From Bacteroidota bacterium (GTDB lineage Bacteria; Bacteroidota; Bacteroidia; Chitinophagales; Saprospiraceae): a stretch of 61,683 nt of DNA. Under the pieces are notes generated by a model that saw only the letters and a program-made list of their open reading frames with translations, ran no database searches and was not told the origin of the DNA. Positions 19,068 through 28,815 of the stretch are shown piece after piece. The first letter of the stretch is position 1; each line of letters opens with the position of its first letter. The stretch covers positions 1-61,683 of the forward strand of contig SBHD01000013.1 of the NCBI GenBank assembly GCA_006226345.1, in the 5' to 3' direction. Made by a program: the position numbers and the translations under genes.

Positions 19068-20330
19068 TTATTGGTCCTCTCCTTTATTCCCCGGTCTGAG
19101 TTGTACTGTTTTTGCAGCAATTACGCCGTCCTGAACAAACGTCTCTATCGTATCACCTTCTTTCAAATCCTGAACGCTCCGTACCAGAGCCCCCTGGCTC
19201 ATGGTCAGGCTAAATCCCCGGCGAAAGGCCGCCTCCGGTGCAAGCGCAGCGCAGAGCGCTTCTGCCTGGTCCAAAGCAGCAGCAGCCCGGTTCAACTGAA
19301 GCCGGACCAACGCTGGGAGACCAGCCTCTGCCAGATCCAGCGCCTGCCGGGCCTCCCGAAGCCGTAGGCCGGCATTCCAGTGCAGGGCCGCTTCTGTTTT
19401 TTCCAGTTCGAGTGTCCGGTTATGCAGCTGATAACCGGCGAGGCTGTGGAACTGTTCGGACAGCCGCAACAACTTCGTTTCAAATTCGAGGTTGTGCTGG
19501 ATCAGAAAGTCCGCCACGGCAGTCGGTGTTTTTAATGCAGCAAAAGCCACCATATCGAGGACCGTTTCATCCATATCGTGGCCTATCCCGGTAAACAGGG
19601 GCAGAGGTAACATAGCTGCTGCCTGGCAGACTGCCGGTTGGTCAAACCCGCGGAGGTCCATCCGTGCCCCGCCCCCCCGGATAACAACTACTGCATCGAA
19701 CCGGTCGGCCTGTCGCTCCACTGCAGCGAAAGCCGCCGTGATTTCCGCTTCCAGGTTTTTACCCTGCACGGCTGAAGAGAACAGTTGACAAAAAAAGGTA
19801 TATCCAAAGCGGTTTTGCGCCAGGTGTTCCCGGAAATCCTGAAAACCTGCCGCACCCGCTGAACTGATCACTGCGATGCGCTGCAGTACAGTCGGCACCG
19901 GCAGCGCCTTATTTCGCCCGAGCAGGCCTCCGGCGCGCAGTGCCTCGATCGTATTACGCCGCTGCAGTTCCAACTGCCCAAGGGTATAGGCGGGGTCCAG
20001 ATCACGCACAACCAGTTTAAGTCCGTATTGCTCATGGTAGTCAACTTCCACCTGTATGCGCACTTCGCTCCCCTCTTGTAGGACTTGCTCCAGCAGCATA
20101 CCCTGTGCCAAAAATATCTGCTGGTAGGTGCGTTGCCAAAGTACAGCCGGAGCCTGAGCCACTACGGCAGATTCGGGATCCTGCCCTTTTTGTACCAGGT
20201 CCAGGAACACATGACCACGGGACCGGCTGACCTGTCCGATCTCGGCCGTGACCCATACGGCCTCCTGGAAGTTGAGGGCCAGTACACGCCGGATATACTC
20301 CTGTAATTCAAATAGAGATACCGTTTGCAT
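19068..20330 (-). CDS. xseA: Exodeoxyribonuclease VII large subunit
   Basis: MQTVSLFELQEYIRRVL..., IAVISSAGAAGFQDF, VVVIRGGGARMDLRGFDQ, GIGHDMDETVLDMVAF, KTPTAVADFLI. Confidence 0.93.
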   Translation of the reverse strand: MQTVSLFELQEYIRRVLALNFQEAVWVTAEIGQVSRSRGHVFLDLVQKGQDPESAVVAQAPAVLWQRTYQQIFLAQGMLLEQVLQEGSEVRIQVEVDYHEQYGLKLVVRDLDPAYTLGQLELQRRNTIEALRAGGLLGRNKALPVPTVLQRIAVISSAGAAGFQDFREHLAQNRFGYTFFCQLFSSAVQGKNLEAEITAAFAAVERQADRFDAVVVIRGGGARMDLRGFDQPAVCQAAAMLPLPLFTGIGHDMDETVLDMVAFAALKTPTAVADFLIQHNLEFETKLLRLSEQFHSLAGYQLHNRTLELEKTEAALHWNAGLRLREARQALDLAEAGLPALVRLQLNRAAAALDQAEALCAALAPEAAFRRGFSLTMSQGALVRSVQDLKEGDTIETFVQDGVIAAKTVQLRPGNKGEDQ

Positions 20331-20414
20331 ATTCAATCAGCGGTTGAAGGTAAGGTATTCCGAAAAACCCAAAGGTCTTATGACAGAATTACCATAACAC
20401 CGGCACCTGCGCTA

Positions 20415-20422
20415 CAAAGGTA
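20415..20422 (-). promoter_or_regulatory. Putative -7 element TACCTTTG for xseA
   Basis: CAAAGGTA on + strand. Confidence 0.5.
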
Positions 20423-20428
20423 TTTCTC

Positions 20429-20436
20429 TATCTTTG
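20429..20436 (+). promoter_or_regulatory. Putative -7 element TATCTTTG for the VOC gene
   Basis: TAnnTTTG match in the divergent intergenic region. Confidence 0.5.
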
Positions 20437-20524
20437 CGCGCCTTTCATACCAAGGGTATAGCCAACAACATTTATTGAATTTATTTGTACCGGAACTAAC
20501 ATGCCGGGACAAAAGCATTTTAAT

Positions 20525-21598
20525 ATGACCATGTTCATTTCAGGTATTCAACAGGTAGGTATTGGTGTACAAAACGTCCACGAGGCGTTCCGGTGGTACC
20601 GCCGTCATTTTGGTATGGATGTGCCGGTTTTTGAGGAAGCCGCGACAGCCGGACTGATGTTACCCTATACCGGCGGACAACCCCAGGATCGGCACGCCAT
20701 TCTGGCACTCAATATGCAGGGCGGCGGTGGCATGGAGATCTGGCAATATACCGGCCGGACACCGGTTGCGCCGGCATTCGAACCGCAATTGGGCGACCTG
20801 GGTATTTTTGCCGGCAAGATCAAGTGTAAAGATGTACAGGCCTGCCTGAAGCAACTGAGGGAACAAGGGGTCGAGATATTAGGGGAATGTAGTACCCGCC
20901 CGGATGACCTTGAACACTTTTTTGTCAAAGATCCCTGGGGCAATATTTTTGAAATTGTCAGCAGTAATTCCTGGTTTGCAAAAAACCGGCCGGTACACAC
21001 CGGCGGAATGTACGGCACCATTATCGGCGTTTCGGATATGGACCGGTCCATTGACTTTTATAAAACTATCCTTGGATACGATAACGTCATCTACGACACA
21101 ACGGATCAGTTTTCGGACCTGGAAGTGCTCGGCGGTGGCGACAAGCAGATGCGCCGCGTTTTACTGGGGCACACCGCACAGCGTCGGGGTCCTTTCAGCC
21201 GGTTGCTGGGCGATACGGAGATCGAATTGGTGCAGCTGCTGGATACGGCTGAACGCCCGCCCAAACGTATTTATGAAAATCGTTACTGGGGCGACCTGGG
21301 TTTTATCCACCTTTGTTTTGATATTACCGGAATGGCAGAACTGAAAGAAGTCTGCGCAACGCACGGGCATCCGTTCACCGTAGATTCCAGTGGCAGTTTC
21401 GACATGGGAGAGGCCGCCGGCTATTTTGCTTATATCGAGGATCCGGATGGTACGCTGATCGAGTTTGTCGAAACCCACAAGGTGCCTATCCTGAAAAAAC
21501 TGAACTGGTACCTGCACCTGAACAGGCGGTCTGATCCGGCCAAACCACTTCCAAACCTGATCATCAAGGCTATGGGGCTGGGAAGGGTTAAGGACTGA
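20525..21598 (+). CDS. VOC family (glyoxalase/dioxygenase fold) protein with two VOC modules
   Basis: FISGIQQVGIGVQNVHEAFRWYRRHFGMD... and GTIIGVSDMDRSIDFYKTILGYDNVIYD...; FFVKDPWGNIFEIV and AYIEDPDGTLIEFVE. Confidence 0.85.
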   Translation: MTMFISGIQQVGIGVQNVHEAFRWYRRHFGMDVPVFEEAATAGLMLPYTGGQPQDRHAILALNMQGGGGMEIWQYTGRTPVAPAFEPQLGDLGIFAGKIKCKDVQACLKQLREQGVEILGECSTRPDDLEHFFVKDPWGNIFEIVSSNSWFAKNRPVHTGGMYGTIIGVSDMDRSIDFYKTILGYDNVIYDTTDQFSDLEVLGGGDKQMRRVLLGHTAQRRGPFSRLLGDTEIELVQLLDTAERPPKRIYENRYWGDLGFIHLCFDITGMAELKEVCATHGHPFTVDSSGSFDMGEAAGYFAYIEDPDGTLIEFVETHKVPILKKLNWYLHLNRRSDPAKPLPNLIIKAMGLGRVKD

Positions 21599-21623
21599 CC
21601 AGGCACAATGCCCCCCGCTGCAA

Positions 21624-22745
21624 CTAGAAAAACTCTTTCAGGTTGGTCCCGATCCCAAAGTGCAGCACACCACCGGCCAGGTGGTAGGCAGCATAGCCCA
21701 CATCAATACGGAAACGGCGGACCTTTACACCGACACCGCCGGAAAAGCCGGCCAGGCTGCGGTAATTTTCCACACTAAGTTCCTGCTTGCGCAGGTGATT
21801 GTACCCGAGCCGTATCCGGAACGATTCATTCCGGCCCAACAGGAATTCACCGCTGAAGGTGAAATGCCGGAAAAAGTTGTCCAGCCCCGCATTACCGGAA
21901 GAATTGCTCTGGTCGTCGCCGAACAGGAGCGTCTGACCACTCTGCAAGGCCGGGTCATCGTACCGGATCTCCCATTGGTGCAGGTGATGGGCGATCACGG
22001 TAAGCCGGAAGGGCAAATATCGCAGGCGCTTACTAAACCCGATCTGCAGATCGAAAGGCAGGTCTTCCCGCTCATTGGTGTATTTCGAGATCTGGGCGCC
22101 GTAGTTGCGCAATACCATGGCGGCTGTAAACCGCCGGGCGGTGTCGGCATACAGCACTCCGGCATCGGCAGCAAGGGCTGTAGACTGGTAGACATCGAGC
22201 GTGGAAACGCCGAAGCGTAAGTTTAACCCTAAGGAAAAACGGTCGCTCAACTGTCGTGCGCCACCGAGTGTAAATGCTGTTTCAGCGGCTTTGATCTCGC
22301 CCTGAATGTTACCAAAAACATCCGTCTGCGGGATCTTTCCATAGTTCATATACTGCAGGCCACCATGCATCGTAAAGCCAATACGGGGCAAATGGGTAGC
22401 AAATGCGGCATAGCCATGCTGGATATCCGTCAGGAAAAAATTATGGTTGAATACCAACTGCCCGTCCATAGACGGATTGAGTGCGGCGGGGTTGACAGCG
22501 GCAAATGCCGCATCATCATCGCGCACCGTGATCTGCATACCACCCAGCGCGGTGATCCGGGCGGAAGGGGATAAACTCAGGAACTGGAACACATGCTGTC
22601 CGCCGGTGATCTGTGCCGAAACAGGCAGCCCGGCAAACATCAAAACAGCGAGGAGCAGCGCCGCCGGACTCCATGTTATTGGTTTGGGATTAGATATTGT
22701 ACCAGCCGCCAGTGGCCAACTCCGGGGGTGTAGATCTTTTTTCAT
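21624..22745 (-). CDS. porQ: Type IX secretion system protein PorQ
   Basis: GGQHVFQFLSLSPSARITALGGMQITVRDDDAAFAAVNPAALNPSMDGQLVFNHNFFLTDIQHGYAAFA matches the PorQ N-terminal pattern. Confidence 0.85.
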   Translation of the reverse strand: MKKDLHPRSWPLAAGTISNPKPITWSPAALLLAVLMFAGLPVSAQITGGQHVFQFLSLSPSARITALGGMQITVRDDDAAFAAVNPAALNPSMDGQLVFNHNFFLTDIQHGYAAFATHLPRIGFTMHGGLQYMNYGKIPQTDVFGNIQGEIKAAETAFTLGGARQLSDRFSLGLNLRFGVSTLDVYQSTALAADAGVLYADTARRFTAAMVLRNYGAQISKYTNEREDLPFDLQIGFSKRLRYLPFRLTVIAHHLHQWEIRYDDPALQSGQTLLFGDDQSNSSGNAGLDNFFRHFTFSGEFLLGRNESFRIRLGYNHLRKQELSVENYRSLAGFSGGVGVKVRRFRIDVGYAAYHLAGGVLHFGIGTNLKEFF

Positions 22746-22772
22746 ATATGTAGCATAACTGGAGCGGGGGTG

Positions 22773-23402
22773 CTATTCTTGTTCGGTTTCCAGCCCCTCC
22801 CGTACCCAGGTAGTTTGACATGCACCTCTTTGGCACTCTAAAACGCGTTCGAGTTGCCCGAGGGTATCGTATAATTTTAGCGTACCGTCCTCATTATCGC
22901 CATCCAGGTAGTTCCCTTCGGCTTTTAAGTTGCCGTTTTCATACCATTCAGTGAACGGTCCGTTCTCTTCATTATCGCGGATCATCACTTTCTCCTTCAT
23001 CTGGCCGTTGGGATACCAGGCGGTGCTGAGGCCGTCCAGCGCACCATTTTTAAACGCCTGCTCCAATTGTTTAACGCCGTCTTCATAATACTGAACGTAT
23101 TGGCCGTCAATCACCCCATGGGTATATTGTTCCACCCGCTCTACCTGGCCATTGGGAAAAAAGAACTTGCGGGTTCCATGGAGCGTATCGTTCACATACT
23201 GCGCTTCCTGCAACAGATATCCCTTCTCGTGGTATAACTGATACAGGCCTTCCTTCGCAAAGTCCTGCTTCCGGCGCTCATATACTTCCAGTTGCCCGTA
23301 TTCATTTTTTACTTCCACTTTTTCAGTGTCCGACTGGCAGGCGGGTTGAAACAAAGTCAGTAACAGCAGGATTCCGCCCCAGTTTTTTTTACCATTTATC
23401 AT
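22773..23402 (-). CDS. YwqK/MORN-variant repeat lipoprotein
   Basis: Repeats such as GTRKFFFPNGQVERVEQYTHGVIDGQYVQYYEDG and PFTEWYENGNLKAEGNY; lipoprotein-like LFQPACQS. Confidence 0.8.
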   Translation of the reverse strand: MINGKKNWGGILLLLTLFQPACQSDTEKVEVKNEYGQLEVYERRKQDFAKEGLYQLYHEKGYLLQEAQYVNDTLHGTRKFFFPNGQVERVEQYTHGVIDGQYVQYYEDGVKQLEQAFKNGALDGLSTAWYPNGQMKEKVMIRDNEENGPFTEWYENGNLKAEGNYLDGDNEDGTLKLYDTLGQLERVLECQRGACQTTWVREGLETEQE

Positions 23403-23492
23403 ATGCCTTGGTTTTTGATTTGAACTACAGGGATGTCCTGCAAATTACGGGCAAAACGATTATTTAATGAAAATGGTGTGCATAAATACGCC

Positions 23493-23525
23493 AAAAGGGG
23501 CAGCGCCGGTAGCGCTGCCCCTTTT
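23493..23525 (-). terminator. Intrinsic terminator downstream of the PDZ gene
   Basis: Perfect 14-bp stem AAAAGGGGCAGCGC / GCGCTGCCCCTTTT, 5-nt loop. Confidence 0.85.
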
Positions 23526-23559
23526 GTATTCCTAAACAGGGTGGGAATCACCCTTCGGA

Positions 23560-25272
23560 TCAGTTCACGATCAGCTGCTCTGTAAATACCTTGCCGTTCT
23601 GCAATACATGAATGATCACGGTTCCTTTGGCGTATTCCGACAGATCGAACTGTTGGAAATAGTCGCCGTTGAAGGCATTCAACTCCTCCCGGAACAACTG
23701 CCGGCCCGACATATCCAGCAGGGATACGATCACCGGATCGGGGGTGCTGTGAAACTCAACGGTCACCTGCCCCTGCGACGGGTTCGGGTAAGCGCGGAAG
23801 CCATCGAGTTGGAGGGTCCGGTCGGTCGCCTGTTGCGGCGCCGGTACCGGGTCCACTTTGGGAGCGTCACCTTCGGCACCCCGGTGGATAGTGATCACCC
23901 GGCGTTCCCGCAACCGGTTCTGATCTTCCGGATCCCAGTTCCAGAGAAAGAACTCCCGTTGCATGTCGCCGCCCGCTTCGTTCATTTCCATCAACATGAC
24001 CTTGTTGGAATTATCCTTGCAGGCTTTCAATTGGGCGTTTACCTGCTTTGACTGGTTTTCCCGCAGGAAATCAACCGATACTTCATCACCTACCTGATAT
24101 TTGGCGATCTCGTCCCAAAGCTGGTCGTGGCTTTTCACGCGGATGCCGTTTACGGCGGTGATGACATCGCCGGTGGCCATTTCAGCCTCGCGGGCTGCCG
24201 ACTCCGAGGTAAAATCAGAAACCTTGGCGCCCTGGTCTTCCCCCTCACCAAAAGCAGAGGTGTAGACACCCAGGCAGGCTTCTTTTTCGCGCACTTTGAT
24301 ATCGAAATCCAGATCGGGCATGTCAAATTCCCAGTTTACCTTTCTGGGTTCGCCCAGCACTACGGTTGTCGTTTGCTGTTGGCCGTTGCGGGAATAGGTA
24401 ACCTGTACGGACTCACCGGGCTTGGTGTAGTCCATAAAGTCCGTGATGTCTTCCCAGTCATTGATCGGGGTATCGTTCAGTTGCAGCAGCACGTCATCGT
24501 CCTGCAGGCCGGCTTCCTCGACACCGGAGTCTTCCACCACGCCGATTACAACCCCGGCCATATCGCTGTCGGCATTTCCGCGTTGGGTAACGCCAAGAAA
24601 ACCATGGCGCAGTGCTTCCGGATCTGCTTTTACGGCGTTGCGACGGGTCAGTTCGGCTTCCACCGTACCGGCTTTCCCGTTGCGGGTATAATCAATCCGG
24701 ATCTTATCACCCGGTTGAGCCGCCTTCATGACTGTCGTGATATCCTCCCACTTGTTGATATCGGTATCGTTGAGTTTCAGGATCACATCATTGCTGCGCA
24801 AACCGGCTTTATCCGCCGCTGAACCGCGAACGATCTGAACCGACATGCCCGGCTGGTCCGGGTCTTCATCGCTGTCTTTTTGTACACCCAGGAAAGGGCG
24901 GTTTCCATCGATACCGACCGAGCCGATAGCGTAATTTACGTTATCCTCCAGGTCTTGCAGCCACTCCCCGGTTTTCTTGCGGGCGCGCCGGATCACAATA
25001 TTCTTCTCGTCATCGCCGCCCTGCACCCGGACATCGAGTTCTACGTTCTCGCCGCGGTTCTCCCGGATATAGGTATCGATATCAAAATCTTCTGCGGCCT
25101 TCCCTTTTTTCACAATGGTTTCGGTAATCTCCGTACCATCCGGATCTATCATCCGTTTGGTAATCACAATTTTTTTCTCCGCTCCTGCCGGAGCGTCCTG
25201 AGCCAGTATCGGAGATAGACACCAGGGTAAAAGGAGCAAAGCGGTTGTAAGGATTGTTCCGACTGTTTTCAT
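23560..25272 (-). CDS. Multi-PDZ protein with C-terminal T9SS sorting domain
   Basis: PDZ-like motifs FLGVQKDS..GSAADKAGLRSNDVILKLNDTDI, FLGVTQRG..SGVEEAGLQDDDVLLQLNDTPI, CLGVYTSAF..SAAREAEMATGDVITAVNGIRV; C-terminus AYPNPSQGQVTVEF...GTVIIHVLQNGKVFTEQLIVN. Confidence 0.9.
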   Translation of the reverse strand: MKTVGTILTTALLLLPWCLSPILAQDAPAGAEKKIVITKRMIDPDGTEITETIVKKGKAAEDFDIDTYIRENRGENVELDVRVQGGDDEKNIVIRRARKKTGEWLQDLEDNVNYAIGSVGIDGNRPFLGVQKDSDEDPDQPGMSVQIVRGSAADKAGLRSNDVILKLNDTDINKWEDITTVMKAAQPGDKIRIDYTRNGKAGTVEAELTRRNAVKADPEALRHGFLGVTQRGNADSDMAGVVIGVVEDSGVEEAGLQDDDVLLQLNDTPINDWEDITDFMDYTKPGESVQVTYSRNGQQQTTTVVLGEPRKVNWEFDMPDLDFDIKVREKEACLGVYTSAFGEGEDQGAKVSDFTSESAAREAEMATGDVITAVNGIRVKSHDQLWDEIAKYQVGDEVSVDFLRENQSKQVNAQLKACKDNSNKVMLMEMNEAGGDMQREFFLWNWDPEDQNRLRERRVITIHRGAEGDAPKVDPVPAPQQATDRTLQLDGFRAYPNPSQGQVTVEFHSTPDPVIVSLLDMSGRQLFREELNAFNGDYFQQFDLSEYAKGTVIIHVLQNGKVFTEQLIVN

Positions 25273-25826
25273 AGCAAAAGTTGTTTTAGTGTTACCCTGT
25301 TGTGTTTGGCAGCATCCCGAACAGGGCGGATCGTTTATTAGGACAAGATTTGTTTGGCAAACACACTACGAAAGTATTCGTAGTTTTGAATTGGTCGGAT
25401 AGGCCAAGCAATAATTAACACGGAATTAACGACAACTCATAGACAAATCCGATGGTTCGAAGTTGCGCGGAGGACAGGCTTGCGGCTAAAATTTTTCGAC
25501 CGGAGGAGCGGCTGAACGGTTAAACGCAGTTTTTTAACGCGACCTTAACCCTTAGGATAATTGGGTAAGCCATGGCATCTTTTTGCCACCGCTGTATGTT
25601 GCTGATTGCGCTAAAGCACGTGAATACCTTACAATTTTAACAAATTTACCCCCAGCGTACTTTTGTGTATACTGTGACCATAGAAATTGCGTTATAACCA
25701 CCAGTAACCTGCTAAAACCGCCCTGCCAGATGAACTTCCAAACCGATTGCCCTTCTAATTCAGTTCAACTTTAATCCACGCATTTCCCCTCTTACTTTTA
25801 CACAAACTACTACAACAAACCGGTTT

Positions 25827-26561
25827 ATGGCGAATGCGAATTACAAAATCCTGCTCGTAGAGGATGACCAGAATTTTGGAGATGTACTCCGCTCCTACCT
25901 TGAAATGCACGACTATGCCGTGACCCTGGCAAATGACGGCATGCTCGGCCTGGAAGCATTTAAAAAGGATCAATACGACTTGTGCATCCTGGATGTAATG
26001 ATGCCCCGTAAAGATGGATTCACCCTGGCCAAGGAGATCCGGGAACGCGATCAGGATGTGCCAGTGATCTTCCTGACGGCTAAAACCATGAAGGACGATG
26101 TGCTGCAGGGCTTCAAGATCGGAGCAGACGATTATATTGCCAAGCCTTTTAACTCAGAGGAACTCCTGCTCCGCATACAGGCGGTGCTGAAACGGGTAAA
26201 CAAAACCAGCGATCCACGCGATGAACAGCGTGAGTTCGTGATTGGAAAATACCATTTCAATTATCCGCTCCGTATTCTGACGCTCAACGATGCTCCGGCC
26301 GGTGAGGAAAATCAGTGGAAACTCAGTCCCAAAGAGGCGGAACTCCTGCGGATGTTCTGCAAATACATGAACGATGTTACCCCGCGTTCTGAAGCCCTTA
26401 CCAAGATCTGGCATGAGGACAACTATTTTACGGCACGCTCCATGGATGTGTTCGTAACCAAATTGCGTAAATACCTGGCCAAGGACTCCAGCATAGAAAT
26501 TGTCAATATTCACGGCAATGGCTTTCAACTGCTGGTCAAGGACATGGTTTCCAACCAATAG
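25827..26561 (+). CDS. Response regulator transcription factor (OmpR/PhoB type)
   Basis: KILLVEDDQNFGDVLRSYLE, CILDVMMPRKDGFTLAKEIR, GADDYIAKPF; C-terminal winged-helix DVFVTKLRKYLAKDSSIEIVNIHGNGFQL. Confidence 0.95.
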   Translation: MANANYKILLVEDDQNFGDVLRSYLEMHDYAVTLANDGMLGLEAFKKDQYDLCILDVMMPRKDGFTLAKEIRERDQDVPVIFLTAKTMKDDVLQGFKIGADDYIAKPFNSEELLLRIQAVLKRVNKTSDPRDEQREFVIGKYHFNYPLRILTLNDAPAGEENQWKLSPKEAELLRMFCKYMNDVTPRSEALTKIWHEDNYFTARSMDVFVTKLRKYLAKDSSIEIVNIHGNGFQLLVKDMVSNQ

Positions 26562-26628
26562 AGCCCCCCAAATACATGCACGTTACCTCCTCGATACTTT
26601 AAGAGAACTACAATCAACACACGTTTTT

Positions 26629-26657
26629 AGCCCGTGCGCCACCGCATGGGCTTTTTT
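26629..26657 (+). terminator. Intrinsic terminator downstream of the response regulator
   Basis: AGCCCGTGCG / CGCATGGGCT stem (one G-T pair) followed by TTTTTT. Confidence 0.8.
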
Positions 26658-26756
26658 ATTTAGGTTAATCGGTAACCTGCCTGCCGGTAAATGCGCACCA
26701 TCGACTAATTTTACCACCCGGCCGGTCTGCCGGCAAACATTCACCATCCCCATTCT

Positions 26757-27731
26757 ATGCTGCAACGTTTGTTTCAAAAATATACAGGATTGCTCCGGAG
26801 CCTGAAGGTAGTTTACATCATCAACAACCTGCTGAATATCCGGCATCTCCGCCGGAACAAGGCGCTTTACCGGCAACTCAACCTGCATAAAAGCATTATC
26901 AGCCCGCTCGGAAGCGCTGACTTTTCACCACACCATCCGGACATTCCCTGGCTCGACCGTCCCGATGCCCTTCCACAACTCGAACAGCATCCGGACTTCC
27001 AGGCGATGCCCGCCGATATGCAGGCCAACATCCGGCAGTTTGTAACTTCCGGATACCTGGTACTGAAAAACTTTTACGGTCCGGAGGATACCCGGGCACT
27101 GAATTTGGAAATGGACCGCCTGCTGAATTCCGGCAAAACAGATTTTAATTATACCGGCCGCAAGATCTTCAACCTGCAGGAGCAAAGCGCGCTGGCCAAT
27201 GAACGTTTCTTTCGGCATCCGGAACTCCTCCGCCTCCTTTCTTTTCTGCTTGGCAAACCGGTTATTCCTTTTCAATCCCTGGGTTTTATCCAGGGCAGCG
27301 AACAACGGGCCCATTCCGACTCCATCCACATGACAACGGAACCACCAGGCTACCTGATCGCTACCTGGACAGCACTGGAAGACTGTACGGAAGATGCCGG
27401 GGCCCTGTTCTATTATCCGGGCAGCCACCGGTTACCCTACATCATGACCACAGATTACGATTCCGGCAATACCCCGTTTACCATCGGGCAAAACAGCAAC
27501 CGCCGTTATGAAGACAAGGTAGAAACTCTGATCGCAGCGCACGGGCTGGAGAAAAAAACGTTCCTGGCCAAACGCGGCGACGTGTTGATCTGGCATGCCA
27601 ACCTGTTACACGGAGGCGGACCGATCCGGAAATCCGGCGCTACCCGCCGCAGCTTTGTATGCCACTATTTTGCGGAAAGCGTACTGTGTTACCATGAAAT
27701 GTCCCAACGTCCGGCGATTATCCGTTCCTGA
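26757..27731 (+). CDS. Phytanoyl-CoA dioxygenase family protein
   Basis: GYLVLKNFYGPEDTRALNLEMDRLL, AHSDSIHMTTEPPGYLIATWTALEDCTEDAGALFYYPGSHRLPY, LIWHANLLHGGGPI. Confidence 0.88.
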   Translation: MLQRLFQKYTGLLRSLKVVYIINNLLNIRHLRRNKALYRQLNLHKSIISPLGSADFSPHHPDIPWLDRPDALPQLEQHPDFQAMPADMQANIRQFVTSGYLVLKNFYGPEDTRALNLEMDRLLNSGKTDFNYTGRKIFNLQEQSALANERFFRHPELLRLLSFLLGKPVIPFQSLGFIQGSEQRAHSDSIHMTTEPPGYLIATWTALEDCTEDAGALFYYPGSHRLPYIMTTDYDSGNTPFTIGQNSNRRYEDKVETLIAAHGLEKKTFLAKRGDVLIWHANLLHGGGPIRKSGATRRSFVCHYFAESVLCYHEMSQRPAIIRS

Positions 27732-27873
27732 AGCCTGAAGTCCGGGCATATCGAGATGTCCGGTATGTGGCCATTCCGCAATTAAAACCCCGTCCGGTTA
27801 AAACATTCCGGTAAAAAAGGACGTTTTGTCCCGGAAAATACGGCCCGCCGGCGCAGTATGGCCAAATCCTGCC

Positions 27874-27881
27874 TACCTTTG
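27874..27881 (+). promoter_or_regulatory. Putative -7 element TACCTTTG
   Basis: TACCTTTGCGCG upstream of the DUF6089-like gene. Confidence 0.5.
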
Positions 27882-27957
27882 CGCGCGTTTTTTAATAAAA
27901 AAGCACTCCAACCGAGATCGTTTTCAGGCAATCCGGCTGGAGGACAATTTCCGACAC

Positions 27958-28776
27958 ATGAACCGAATTCGACTTTGTGCCCTGTTCTGTAGTTTGTTTC
28001 TGCTACTATCCGGTACCGCATTTGCCCAAATGAAAGGTTGGGAACTGGGCGGCTGGGCTGGCGCATCCAACTATTTTGGCGACCTGAACACCAATTACCG
28101 GGTGAACCGGGCACATTTTGCCGGTGGCTTACTGACCCGGTACAATTTTAACGAACGGCTGGCGATTCGTTTTGGAGCCAGCTATGGCCGGATCAGCGCA
28201 ACCGATGCCGATTCCAGGAATATTTACGAACAACGTCGGAACTTATCGTTCCGAAGTGATATTGTAGACGGCGCCATGCTGCTGGAGTTTAACTTCCTAC
28301 CCTATATGCACGGCCACCGCGAATATTTTTACACACCATATGTTTTTGCCGGTCCGGCCATCTTCTATTATCAGCCACAGGCTGAATTGGATGGGGTCTG
28401 GTATAATCTGCCTGAATTAGGGACGGAAGGTCAGTTTCGGGGAGATGAGTACAGCACCACCCAGGGAGCAATAGCCTATGGTCTGGGCTTTAAGGTGGAC
28501 TTTTCCTATCGCTGGAGCATGACCGTAGAACTTAGTGCCCGCAGTGTATTCACCGATTACCTGGATGATGTCAGCGGTGTATATGCTGATTGGCGGGACA
28601 TACGGTCCCTGCGCGGCGACATTGCCGCTCAGCTGGCTGACCGGTCCGGTGAACCCCAGATCGGTGAGCCCGGCCGCCAACGCGGCAACGGTAAAAACAA
28701 CGATATGTATGCCTTCCTGGGCGTCAGTATCCAGTACTATTTCGGGGAGATCCGCTGCCCATCCTACAACCGGTAA
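27958..28776 (+). CDS. DUF6089-like outer membrane protein
   Basis: MNRIRLCALFCSLFLLLSGTAFAQMKGWELGGWAGASNYFGDLNTNYRVNRAHFAGGLLTRYNFNERLAIR. Confidence 0.78.
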   Translation: MNRIRLCALFCSLFLLLSGTAFAQMKGWELGGWAGASNYFGDLNTNYRVNRAHFAGGLLTRYNFNERLAIRFGASYGRISATDADSRNIYEQRRNLSFRSDIVDGAMLLEFNFLPYMHGHREYFYTPYVFAGPAIFYYQPQAELDGVWYNLPELGTEGQFRGDEYSTTQGAIAYGLGFKVDFSYRWSMTVELSARSVFTDYLDDVSGVYADWRDIRSLRGDIAAQLADRSGEPQIGEPGRQRGNGKNNDMYAFLGVSIQYYFGEIRCPSYNR

Positions 28777-28815
28777 GGGGAATTATATAACCACGTTTTC
28801 CGGCACTGCACCTGA

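Noticed and set aside
18989-19120. N-terminal extension of the amidohydrolase to 19120
   Set aside because: Overlaps the xseA 3' end and precedes a clear signal peptide start at 18988.
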